From NCBI RefSeq assembly GCF_017991995.1, contig NZ_JAGOPN010000021.1, forward strand, positions 62,001 through 126,000: 64,000 bases of DNA, written 5' to 3'. Source of the stretch: Pseudacidovorax sp. (GTDB taxonomy: Bacteria > Pseudomonadota > Gammaproteobacteria > Burkholderiales > Burkholderiaceae_C). The position numbers and the translations under genes are program-made. The notes beneath the pieces are model-generated. The model was not told the DNA's origin and ran no database searches. It saw only the letters and a program-made list of their open reading frames with translations. Below, in pieces: positions 57,138 through 64,000 of the stretch (its first letter is position 1; every line of letters begins with the position of its first letter).

Positions 57138-58364
57138 ATGAAGCCTTCCGAGCAGAACTCTTCCTCCGCCAGCGGGCCGCTTGCGGGCCTGCGCGTCCTC
57201 GACCTCACCGCCGTCGTGCTCGGCCCGCTGGCCACCCAGATCCTGGGCGACCAGGGCGCGGACGTGATCAAGGTCGAAAGCCTGGAGGGCGACCTGATGC
57301 GGGCCAATGGCGTGTCGCGGCACCGGGGCATGAGCTCGATCTACCTCACCATCAATCGCAACAAGCGCTCCCTGGCACTGGACCTCAAGCGCCCCGAGGG
57401 CGTGCAGGCGCTGTTGCGACTGGCGGCCACGGCCGACGTGTTCGTCCACAACATGCGCGTGCCGGCCATCGAGCGGCTGGGCCTGGGCTACGAGGCGCTG
57501 CGCCGCGTCCGGCCCGACATCGTCTACTGCGTGGCCACCGGCTACCAGGAGGGCGGCGCCTTCGCCGGCAAGCCGGTGTTCGACGACATCGTGCAGTCCG
57601 GTTGCGGCCTGGTGGACCTGAACCTGCGTGACGGGGCGCAGCCGCGCTACATGCCCACGCTGGTGGCCGACAAGGCCGCAGGCCTGATGGTGGCGCAGGC
57701 CGTGACGGCCGCGCTGCTGCACCGCGCGCGCACCGGCCAGGGCCAGTATGTGGAAGTTCCCATGTTCGAGGCCATGACCGCCTTCACGCTGGTCGAGCAC
57801 CAGGGCGGCCATGCCTTCGAGCCTGCGACGGCGGAGCCCGGCTACGCGCGGGTGCTCAATGGCGGACGGCGCCCCATCGCCGTGCGCGACGGCCATGTGA
57901 CGGTGCTGCCTTACTCGCCCGCGCACTGGCAGGCGCTGTTCGAGCGCACCGGCCACGCGGCCCTTCTGCAGAAGTACGGCCCGATGGACCGCAGCCAGCT
58001 CAATGCCCGTGTGCGCGAGCTGTATGCCGACCTGGCGGCCGTGGTGGCCGACATGGACTGCGACACCTGCCTGGCGCTGTGCGAAGCGCTGGACATCCCG
58101 GCCACGCGCATCTATGCGCTCGACGAGTTGCGCGAGCATCCGCAGCTGGTCAGCGTCGGCCTGTTCGAGACGCATGAGCATCCCACCGAGGGCCCCACCG
58201 TTCAGGTGCGGCCGCCCGTGCGCTTTGGCACGACGCCGGCACGCATCGCGCGCCTGGCGCCGACGCTGGGCGAGCATTCCGCTGAAGTGCTGCGCGAGGC
58301 GGGGCTGTCGACCGAGGAGATCGAATCGCTGGCGGCCGCGGGTGCCGTGAAGCAGGCCGCCTGA
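57138..58364 (+). CDS. CaiB/BaiF family CoA-transferase with Asp-to-Glu change
   Basis: The 408-residue protein shows the class III CoA-transferase fold: LAGLRVLDLTAVVLGPLATQ, LGDQGADVIKVES, RNKRSLALDLKRPEGVQALL and FVHNMRVPAIERLGLGY. At the catalytic position the family's GQxxD reads GQYVEVPMFEA, with Glu replacing Asp, as in a distinct clade whose reaction may differ. The ATG at 57138 is chosen; a TTG three codons earlier is possible. It follows the Bug receptor 3 gene after a terminator and could activate the acid this receptor imports (inference). Confidence 0.87.
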   Translation: MKPSEQNSSSASGPLAGLRVLDLTAVVLGPLATQILGDQGADVIKVESLEGDLMRANGVSRHRGMSSIYLTINRNKRSLALDLKRPEGVQALLRLAATADVFVHNMRVPAIERLGLGYEALRRVRPDIVYCVATGYQEGGAFAGKPVFDDIVQSGCGLVDLNLRDGAQPRYMPTLVADKAAGLMVAQAVTAALLHRARTGQGQYVEVPMFEAMTAFTLVEHQGGHAFEPATAEPGYARVLNGGRRPIAVRDGHVTVLPYSPAHWQALFERTGHAALLQKYGPMDRSQLNARVRELYADLAAVVADMDCDTCLALCEALDIPATRIYALDELREHPQLVSVGLFETHEHPTEGPTVQVRPPVRFGTTPARIARLAPTLGEHSAEVLREAGLSTEEIESLAAAGAVKQAA

Positions 58365-58413
58365 AGGCGGCGGGCAGGCCGGACCTGGTGCACGGGCCGG
58401 CCTGCTTGCCTTC
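58363..58413. other. Long hairpin after CaiB gene without a T tract
   Basis: GCAGGCCGG (58374-58382) pairs perfectly with CCGGCCTGC (58397-58405), and the flanking GAAGGC (58363-58368) with GCCTTC (58408-58413). The stem is strong, but no T run follows, so it could be a bidirectional or Rho-assisted stop or an mRNA-stabilising hairpin. Assignment is uncertain. Confidence 0.4.
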
Positions 58414-58472
58414 TGAAGGACGCTGCGCCGCCTGACACGCGACGCCGCGGCCGGCATGCAGGCTTGGTCCGC

Positions 58473-58973
58473 ATGAAGCGCTTCCTCGACCTCTTTCCCC
58501 TGGTGCACGCCCTGATGGCTGTGGTGTTCGCGGTGGCGTCGCTGATGCTGCTGGTGATCGCGGCGCGCATCGGCTGGGATGCCTTCGGTGCCGGCCTGGA
58601 CCGCGGCTCGGCCGCTTCCATCATCGAGGCGCTGGGCGTGCTGGCCTCGGCGGTGGTGGCGCTGCAGATCTCGCGCACCATCGCCGAAGAGGAGGTGGTG
58701 CGCGAAGCCCACATCAGCGGACCGACGCGGGTGCGCCGCTTCCTGTCGCGCTTTCTGGTCGTGCTGGTGGTGGCGCTCGCGGTGGAGGGGCTGGTGGCTA
58801 CCTTCAAGGCGCAAAGGGCGCCGGCAGACATGCTCTACGCCAGCGCCCTCGTCGTTGCCGTCGGCGTGCTGCTCGCGGGGTGGGGCGTCTTCATCCGCTA
58901 CAACCGGGAGGCGGAAGAACTGGAGCCCGAGGCCATGGCCCAGGCCAAGCAGGAAGACGGCAAGGTCAGTTGA
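58473..58973 (+). CDS. Small multi-pass membrane protein, unknown function
   Basis: The 166-residue protein has at least four hydrophobic segments: LMAVVFAVASLMLLVIAARI, IIEALGVLASAVVALQIS, RFLVVLVVALAVEGLVATF and ALVVAVGVLLAGWGVFIRY. The first loop ends in SRTIAEEEVVREAHIS. The C-terminal 25 residues are acidic and cytoplasmic. No family motif is recognised. It begins 108 bases after the CaiB gene and is convergent with the operon ending at 58983, stopping nine bases away. Role unknown. Confidence 0.7.
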   Translation: MKRFLDLFPLVHALMAVVFAVASLMLLVIAARIGWDAFGAGLDRGSAASIIEALGVLASAVVALQISRTIAEEEVVREAHISGPTRVRRFLSRFLVVLVVALAVEGLVATFKAQRAPADMLYASALVVAVGVLLAGWGVFIRYNREAEELEPEAMAQAKQEDGKVS

Positions 58974-58982
58974 GGCCGGGCC

Positions 58983-59516
58983 TCAACCGGCGTTCTGCGT
59001 CGCGGCTGGCGCCTCGATGTCCACCTCGAAGTTCTCGAGGAAGCGGCTCACCATCATGTAGAAGCCGATGACCAGGGTGAGCTCGGCCACGAGGGCGGGC
59101 GAGAGTTGCTGGCACAGGGCGTCGAACATCGCGTCGGGTGCCTTGACGTGCGTCACCACCTGGTCGACGTAGTCCAGCACCATGCGCTCGGTGTCGTCGA
59201 GCGCGCCCGTGTCGGCGCCGATCTCCAGCGCTGCCACCTTCTCATCGGCCAGACCCACGTTGCGCGCCACCCGCCGGTGCTGGTGCACTTCGTAGCTCGA
59301 CCCGCACAGCAGGCCGACACGCAGGATGGCGATCTCGCGCAACCTTGAGTCGAGCCGGTTCTCGCGCAGGATGGCGCCGCCCAACGCCAGGAAGCCTTCG
59401 GCCACCTTGCCGGCATGCGGCAGCATGCGATAGAGGTTGAGTGGCGGACGCGAGCCGATCAGCTGCAGGTAGGTGTCGGACGCTTGCGAGAGGTCGAAGT
59501 AGGGGACGCGGGCCAT
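58983..59516 (-). CDS. Carboxymuconolactone decarboxylase-fold protein, copy A
   Basis: The 177-residue protein is a CMD/AhpD-fold member: RLREIAILRVGLLCGSSYEV then HQHRRVARNVGLADEKVAAL, with the typical E/H-bearing helix and a single Cys (no CxxC). The C-terminal helix VAELTLVIGFYMMVSRFLE is diagnostic. The start at 59516 matches the family (MARVPYFD); an in-frame upstream codon is less likely. Such gamma-carboxymuconolactone-like proteins decarboxylate or otherwise process lactones and are often associated with Bug/SDR operons. It closes the LacI-linked operon. Confidence 0.82.
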   Translation of the reverse strand: MARVPYFDLSQASDTYLQLIGSRPPLNLYRMLPHAGKVAEGFLALGGAILRENRLDSRLREIAILRVGLLCGSSYEVHQHRRVARNVGLADEKVAALEIGADTGALDDTERMVLDYVDQVVTHVKAPDAMFDALCQQLSPALVAELTLVIGFYMMVSRFLENFEVDIEAPAATQNAG

Positions 59517-59583
59517 GGTGCGGTGTACAGGTGGAGCGCACCGGCTGCCATGCTGCCGATGCAATGAGGGATGGGCGGCGTGC

Positions 59584-60597
59584 TCAGCGGCTTTCGGCGC
59601 TGGTGCTGGCGATGAGCGATTTGTAGAGGGTGACCTCGTCGGTCATCATCTTCTGGATGGCGGGCATGTCGTCGAGCATCGGCTCGGAGCCATTCGCCCG
59701 CAGGAAGGCCGGATAGTCGGGGCCGTGGAGCACCCGCTTGACCGCAGCCATCAACTTCTCGGTGATGGGCGCCGGCGTCTCGCTGCGCACCAGGAAGACG
59801 TCCCAGCTGTAGTACGAGAAGTCGGGCACCCCGCTTTCGGCCACGGTGGGGACGTCCGGGTAGTTGGGATGGCGCGTGGTGCCCGTCACGGCCAGGGCGC
59901 GGATCTTGCCGGACTTGATCAGCTCCTGCGTGGCCGTGGCGTCGCCGTAGCCGATGTCGATTCGGCCGGCAGCGAGGTCGGGCAGCGAGGCCGGATAGCC
60001 CTTGTAGGGCACGTTGCGCAGCTTGATGCCGGCCAGGTTGGCCAAGCGCTGCGACGTGAGGTAGTAGCCGTCGGAATAGGTGCCGATGGTCAGCGGCTCG
60101 GGCTTGGCCTTGCCCACCTCGATCATCTGGCGGATGGTGGTGAACTTGGAGTCGGGCGGCACCGTCAGGATGGCCGGCGCGCGCAGCATGCCGCCGACGA
60201 GCTTGAAGTCCTTGAACGGGTCGTAGGGCAGGCTCTTGCCATACGCAACCGGTATGGTGATGCCCGACGAGCTGCCCACCAGCAGCGTGTAGCCATCGGC
60301 TGGTGCCAATCGCACGGCCGAGAAGGCGATGACGCCATTGGCCCCGGGCCGGTTGTCGACCACCACCGGCTGCCCCAGTTCCTTGCCCAGCGCATCGGCG
60401 AAGTTGCGGGTGCTGGTGTCCAGCCCGTTGCCGGCCGGGAACATCAGGATGATCTTGAGCGGCCGGTCGGGAAAGGTCCCGCTCTGGCTCTGCGCCTGGG
60501 CCTGAGTCGGCGCGGCGGCCAGCAGGCCGGCGCCCAGGAGCAGGCCCATGACGGCGCCCAATGCGCGGCGGCGGGGCGTCCGAGGAAGGTGCGTCAT
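59584..60597 (-). CDS. Bug-family periplasmic solute-binding protein 4
   Basis: The 337-residue receptor has a long signal peptide (RRRALGAVMGLLLGAGLLAA to AQAQ), then FPDRPLKIILMFPAGNGLDT, VVVDNRPGANGVIAFSAV, APADGYTLLVGSSSG and NVPYKGYPASLPDLAAGRID. It is encoded between two CMD-fold genes in an operon headed by an SDR gene and preceded by a LacI operator. The signature FPAGN (instead of the common FAPGG) and Asn/Leu in the pocket suggest a ligand unlike that of receptors 1-3. Confidence 0.9.
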   Translation of the reverse strand: MTHLPRTPRRRALGAVMGLLLGAGLLAAAPTQAQAQSQSGTFPDRPLKIILMFPAGNGLDTSTRNFADALGKELGQPVVVDNRPGANGVIAFSAVRLAPADGYTLLVGSSSGITIPVAYGKSLPYDPFKDFKLVGGMLRAPAILTVPPDSKFTTIRQMIEVGKAKPEPLTIGTYSDGYYLTSQRLANLAGIKLRNVPYKGYPASLPDLAAGRIDIGYGDATATQELIKSGKIRALAVTGTTRHPNYPDVPTVAESGVPDFSYYSWDVFLVRSETPAPITEKLMAAVKRVLHGPDYPAFLRANGSEPMLDDMPAIQKMMTDEVTLYKSLIASTSAESR

Positions 60598-60617
60598 CGC
60601 GGAATCCTTTCGTGGGT

Positions 60618-61232
60618 TCAGTGCACAGGGGCCGAGGGCGGGTGGGCGGTGGGGGGCGCGTCGCCGGTCGACATGGACGACAACAGCGCGTCGTAGCCAG
60701 GCTCGAGCTCGATGTCCATGGACTGCAGGAAGCGCCCCACGCACACGTAGAAGCTCGCCGTGAGCACCAGCTCCACCACGGCGGGATCGTCGAAGCCGCT
60801 CTGCTTCAACTGCTGCACCGTGGCGTGCGATGCCGCGGGGCCGCGCGTGACCTCATCGGCTAGCTGCAGCACGGCGCGTTGCGGGGCGTCGAACAGGGGC
60901 GACGTCGGCCATTGGCCGAGGGCGTCGATCTGGGCCTGGCTCACGCCGGCCTCCAGCGCCATGGGCACGTGGTGGGCCCATTCGTAGGCCGTACCGGAGA
61001 TCTGCGCCCCGCGCAGGATCAGCAGCTCGCGCAAGGGCCGTGGGGTGTGGGCGTTCTGCCGAAGCGGCCAGGCAAAGTCGAGCCAGCCGCGGAACATGGC
61101 CGGCGCCGTGGCCAGCACGCGGTAGAGGTGCGGCATCGGAAAGTCCGGGCCGCGGGCGTGGCGCACTTCGTCGAAGAGGGCGGCGGCCTGCGGATCGGCC
61201 GGGTGTTCGGGGAGCAGGGGGATGCGGGGCAT
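60618..61232 (-). CDS. Carboxymuconolactone decarboxylase-fold protein, copy B
   Basis: The 204-residue protein has the CMD pattern PRPLRELLILRGAQISGTAY followed by EWAHHVPMALEAGVSQAQID, with two His in place of a CxxC, and a C-terminal ELVLTASFYVCVGRFLQSMD. It is a distant relative of copy A at 58983. Both flank the Bug receptor gene. Family members act on lactones or are of unknown activity. It follows the SDR gene by 31 bases in the LacI-linked operon. Confidence 0.85.
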   Translation of the reverse strand: MPRIPLLPEHPADPQAAALFDEVRHARGPDFPMPHLYRVLATAPAMFRGWLDFAWPLRQNAHTPRPLRELLILRGAQISGTAYEWAHHVPMALEAGVSQAQIDALGQWPTSPLFDAPQRAVLQLADEVTRGPAASHATVQQLKQSGFDDPAVVELVLTASFYVCVGRFLQSMDIELEPGYDALLSSMSTGDAPPTAHPPSAPVH

Positions 61233-61263
61233 GGGGCTGGCTGGCGATGGAGCAGGGGTGAAC

Positions 61264-62133
61264 TCAGCCAGCTTTGGTCTCGCGCTCGTCCGGCTTCAGG
61301 CCCGGCGAGGGCGCCTTGCCGGCGGTGGCCCCGGCATCCACGGGCAGGATCACGCCCGTGACCCAGCGCGCCTCATCGCTGGCCAGGTAGGCCACGGCCT
61401 GGCCCACGTCCCAGCCCGAGCCTTCGGTCTGCAGCAGCGAGCGCATACGCCGTTCCTCGCGCACCTCAGGCGTCATGCGGCCCGCGACCATGGGCGTGTA
61501 GACCATGCCCGGCGCCACGCAGTTGACGCGGATGCCCTCGGTGCCGTGATGCGCGGCCATGGCCCGCGTCATGTTGACCACCGCGCCCTTGGAGGTGGGG
61601 TAGAGCAGGGCCGGCGTGCCGCCCATCAGCCCGGCCACCGAGGCGATGTTGACGATGGCGCCGCGGCCCAGCTTGCGCATCTCGGGGATGGCGTAGCGGG
61701 CCATCAACATCATCGAGGTCACGTTGATGCGCAGGGCCCGGTCCCACTCGTCCAGGTCGAGGTCGACCGCGCTGCCGCCGGGCCCGCCGATGCCGACGTT
61801 GTTGACCAGGATGTCGACACGGCCCCAGGCCTCCACGGCCGTGGCGACGGCCTGGCGGCAGGCCTCGGCCTGGGACACGTCGCAGGCCAGCGTGATCGCC
61901 TGCCCGCCCTCCGCCGCGATGGTGCGCTCAGTGTCGCGGGCGGCATCGGGCTGCAGGTCGAGCAGCAGCACGCGGGCGCCGCGGCGTGCCAGCAGGATGG
62001 CGGCCGCGCGGCCGTTGCCCACATCGGCGGTGCGCGAGCCGGCGCCGGTCACGATGGCGACGCGGCCATCCAGGCGGCTGCTCGCGGGTTGGGAATGGTC
62101 GGCGGCGCCGAAGGGGGTCGGGGTGGTGTTCAC
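61264..62133 (-). CDS. Short-chain dehydrogenase/reductase
   Basis: The 289-residue SDR has VAIVTGAGSRTADVGNGRAA as its NAD(P) motif, with an extended loop after TGAGS, LACDVSQ, LVNNVGIGG, NIASVAGLMGG and a classical active site LLYPTSKGAVVNM (YxxxK). The end VTGVILPVDAGATAGKAP is typical. It starts at 62133, 86 bases from a perfect LacI-type palindrome, and is the first gene of the SDR-CMD-Bug-CMD operon. It likely oxidises a hydroxy acid or sugar-like alcohol. Confidence 0.9.
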   Translation of the reverse strand: MNTTPTPFGAADHSQPASSRLDGRVAIVTGAGSRTADVGNGRAAAILLARRGARVLLLDLQPDAARDTERTIAAEGGQAITLACDVSQAEACRQAVATAVEAWGRVDILVNNVGIGGPGGSAVDLDLDEWDRALRINVTSMMLMARYAIPEMRKLGRGAIVNIASVAGLMGGTPALLYPTSKGAVVNMTRAMAAHHGTEGIRVNCVAPGMVYTPMVAGRMTPEVREERRMRSLLQTEGSGWDVGQAVAYLASDEARWVTGVILPVDAGATAGKAPSPGLKPDERETKAG

Positions 62134-62218
62134 GCGGGACCTCGGGGCCGATGGCCCATGGAGTGATGGCCTCAGCGTAGGTCTGCGCGCAACCGCACAA
62201 GAAGAGCGTTTTCCCCAG

Positions 62219-62234
62219 GGTGAAACGTTTCACC
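62219..62234. promoter_or_regulatory. LacI-type operator (perfect 16-bp palindrome)
   Basis: GGTGAAACGTTTCACC is a perfect inverted repeat around a central CG, the hallmark of LacI/GalR-family operators. It lies between the lacI-like stop at 62275 and the SDR start at 62133, both on the minus strand. It probably controls the SDR-CMD-Bug-CMD operon. Confidence 0.85.
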
Positions 62235-62274
62235 ACGAGGTGTATTGAGTACTGCTGCCCGGCTGCCGGTGGAC

Positions 62275-63333
62275 TCAGGTGCGCGGGGTGCGTGCGCGGC
62301 GAAGAGGCAGGGTGGGGGCGGGCCCGGTCGACTCGCGCGCCACGAATCGCGCCGGCGCCATGGCCTCGCGCGGTTGGGCGGGCGGTTCGCCGCGCATGCG
62401 CTTGAGCAGCATGTCCACGCCGGCCTCGGCCGCGATCTCGTGGTCGATGGCGATGCTGCTGATCGAAGGCCGGTGATGGCGGGCAAAGTCCGGGTCGCCC
62501 AGGCTCACGATGGACAGGTCGCGCGGCACCTGCAGGCCCAGCGCTTCTGCCGCGTTGAGCGCATCGGCCAGCACGCTGGTGCCGGGTGTGATCAGCGCCG
62601 TTGGCCGGTCGGCGGGGCGCAGGAGGCGCAGCACTTCGTCATAGGCCGGGCTGGTCGATGAGCCCAGGCGCACGACCCGCTCAGGGCGAAGCGCCAGACC
62701 GGCGGCTTCGAGCCCGGCCTTGAAGCCCTCGAGGCGCCGACGCATGGGCCGGTTGGGCACATCGGCGATGAGCAAGGCTACGTCGCGGTGCTGCAGTGCG
62801 GCCAGGTGCTGCACGGCGTCGTGCAGGCCGCGCAGATGGTCGAACAGCACGCGGTCGTGCGCCACGTCCATGTCGCGGTCGAGGATGACCACCGGCAGGC
62901 CGAGCTTCTCCATCGTCTCCAGCAGGGCCGGATCGCGCTCGTGGCCCGGCGCGATGATGGCGCCGTCCATGCGGCGGCTCTGGAACATCGACAGGATCTC
63001 GCGCTCGCGCTGCAGGTCATTCAGGCTGTTGGCCAGCAGCACCATGTAGCCAGCCTTGTGCAGCTTGGTCTCGAAGGTCTGGTAGAGCCGCGCATAGAGC
63101 GGGTTGGCCACGTCGGTGAACATGCAGCCCACCGTGCGCGAACTGCGCGAGCGCAAGGCCTGCGCCGTCTGGTCGGGCGAATAGTCCAGCTCGCGCATGG
63201 CGTGCTCCACCCGCGCCCGCACTTCGTCGCCGACGTTGCCGGCCTTGTTGATGACCCGCGACACGCTGCCCAGCGACACGCCGGCGAATGCCGCCACGTC
63301 CTTGATGCTGGCGCGTTTGGCGTGGTGTTTCAT
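62275..63333 (-). CDS. LacI-family transcriptional regulator
   Basis: The 352-residue repressor has the LacI helix-turn-helix ASIKDVAAFAGVSLGSVSRV with hinge AMRELDYSPDQTAQALRSRS, then a periplasmic-binding-protein-like effector domain (TVGCMFTDVANPLYARLYQT, DGAIIAPGHERDPALLE, VILDRDMDVAHD, SIVSLGDPDFARHHRPSISS). It sits just upstream of the palindrome at 62219 and the SDR operon, so it should repress them in the absence of a sugar-like or lactone ligand. The C-terminal tail is Arg/Pro-rich. Confidence 0.95.
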   Translation of the reverse strand: MKHHAKRASIKDVAAFAGVSLGSVSRVINKAGNVGDEVRARVEHAMRELDYSPDQTAQALRSRSSRTVGCMFTDVANPLYARLYQTFETKLHKAGYMVLLANSLNDLQREREILSMFQSRRMDGAIIAPGHERDPALLETMEKLGLPVVILDRDMDVAHDRVLFDHLRGLHDAVQHLAALQHRDVALLIADVPNRPMRRRLEGFKAGLEAAGLALRPERVVRLGSSTSPAYDEVLRLLRPADRPTALITPGTSVLADALNAAEALGLQVPRDLSIVSLGDPDFARHHRPSISSIAIDHEIAAEAGVDMLLKRMRGEPPAQPREAMAPARFVARESTGPAPTLPLRRARTPRT

Positions 63334-63399
63334 GGGCAGGTGGGGGCGCTGGAGCGGGCGGATTCTAGGGGTCGGTCCTGCGGCCCACGGCCGCTGCCA

Positions 63400-64000
63400 T
63401 CAGCGCGCTTCGCTGTCGGCGGACAGGGCCAGTTCGGTCAGCTCGAACAGCAGCGGCACCAGCTTGCGCTCGATCTTCGGCGCACCCATCTGCGTCGACG
63501 AGCCCGCGCAGTTGAAGCTGAGGATGCCGTGCGCCGGCAGGTGCACCGCCCGCGCCACGCCCACCACGTCGGCCACCCACGAGGCCTGGCACCAGCCGTG
63601 CATCTGGTGGTGTTGCACGCCCGCTTCGATCTGCGCGCGCAAGGCGGCGCGGTCCCCCGTGTGGCGCGCGACCAAGTGGGCGATGTGCATCGCCCGTGCC
63701 TGCGCCGGCATGCAGGCCAGCGCGGCCGTGCCGAGGGCGGTGTAGGTCATGGGAATGCGCACGCCCGGCGCAATGTGCATCAGCGTCTCGCGCCGCGCGC
63801 GGCGGAAGGTGTCGACGTAGACCATGTCGTCGCCGTCGGGGGCGGCCAGGCTCACGCTCACGTTGTGGCGTTCGGCGGCCTCTTCCATGCGGGCCAGCAC
63901 CTGCTGCCGCACCGGTGCCATCGCCTGGAAGGTCGCAAAGCCCAGGCTGATGCAGGCCGCCGTGGGCGCGTAGCCGCCCGCGCCCGGCAACTGCCGCAGC
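63400..64000 (-). CDS. IclR-family regulator, effector domain only (5' end beyond window)
   Basis: The visible part, about 200 residues to the stop at 63400, is the IclR effector domain: PTAACISLGFATFQAMAPVR, DGDDMVYVDTFRRA, IPMTYTALGTAALACMPAQA and HGILSFNCAGSSTQMGAPKI with a late Cys. The frame is still open at the right edge, so the winged-helix DNA-binding domain lies outside. It runs in the same direction as the LacI gene 66 bases further on; its targets may lie off the window. It is not closely related to the IclR at 36425. Confidence 0.85.
   Translation of the reverse strand, partial: LRQLPGAGGYAPTAACISLGFATFQAMAPVRQQVLARMEEAAERHNVSVSLAAPDGDDMVYVDTFRRARRETLMHIAPGVRIPMTYTALGTAALACMPAQARAMHIAHLVARHTGDRAALRAQIEAGVQHHQMHGWCQASWVADVVGVARAVHLPAHGILSFNCAGSSTQMGAPKIERKLVPLLFELTELALSADSEAR

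Overview
The window is about 64 kb of very GC-rich, densely coding bacterial DNA. Four orphan Bug-type (TctC-family) periplasmic receptors, two LysR regulators, CaiB-type CoA-transferases, a FecI/FecR/TonB-receptor unit and a DctB/FixJ-like two-component pair together suggest a Burkholderiales betaproteobacterium, probably of the Comamonadaceae or Alcaligenaceae type (inference; no rRNA or tRNA gene is present to test it). Genes are packed with ATGA or TGATG stop/start overlaps. I saw no insertion sequence, phage gene, CRISPR array or RNA gene.

Region 1 (1-9.9 kb) holds two convergent catabolic operons. The plus-strand set is a partial amidohydrolase, flavin reductase-like protein, HpcH/HpaI aldolase, cupin, ketopantoate-reductase-like enzyme and two-subunit class I fumarase/tartrate dehydratase. 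The minus-strand set, led by a TTG-started second ketopantoate-reductase-like gene, is a VOC protein, MaoC hydratase, CaiB CoA-transferase, AroE and AroQ, with a divergent LysR gene. CoA-transferase, hydratase, dehydratase and aldolase could together degrade a small dicarboxylate or a polyhydroxy ring acid.

Region 2 (10.9-21.5 kb) is an iron or metal module: a Fur-like site, ECF sigma factor, FecR anti-sigma factor, TonB receptor with STN signalling domain, two DUF4198-like periplasmic proteins and a complete MacA-MacB-outer-membrane-lipoprotein exporter. Import receptor and exporter in one array resembles siderophore recycling loci.

Region 3 (21.5-36.3 kb) is mixed: an FAD oxidoreductase with a Bug receptor and divergent LysR, a hybrid histidine kinase, a haem-oxygenase-like diiron enzyme, a CynX/NimT-type exporter, a nuclease-helicase fusion, a hybrid kinase broken by an amber codon and a one-base insertion, and an ExoD-family membrane protein.

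Region 4 (36.4-47.4 kb) is an IclR-controlled operon of about 10 kb: a DHDPS/NAL-family aldolase, divergent DhaK and DhaL without DhaM, a Bug receptor, a LivH-(LivM-LivG fusion)-LivK-LivF ABC transporter and a GlcD-like FAD dehydrogenase. Nearly identical TTCCGGA-type palindromes precede both the regulator and the operon, and a strong terminator separates them.

Region 5 (47.4-64 kb) contains an ankyrin protein and a secreted HbpS-like protein, a two-component pair, a TetR regulator, an acyl-CoA catabolic set (SDR, enoyl-CoA hydratase, two acyl-CoA dehydrogenases) divergent from a Bug receptor, a CaiB enzyme, and a LacI-regulated operon (SDR, two carboxymuconolactone-decarboxylase-fold proteins, a Bug receptor) with a perfect 16-bp operator. 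A truncated IclR gene runs off the right edge.
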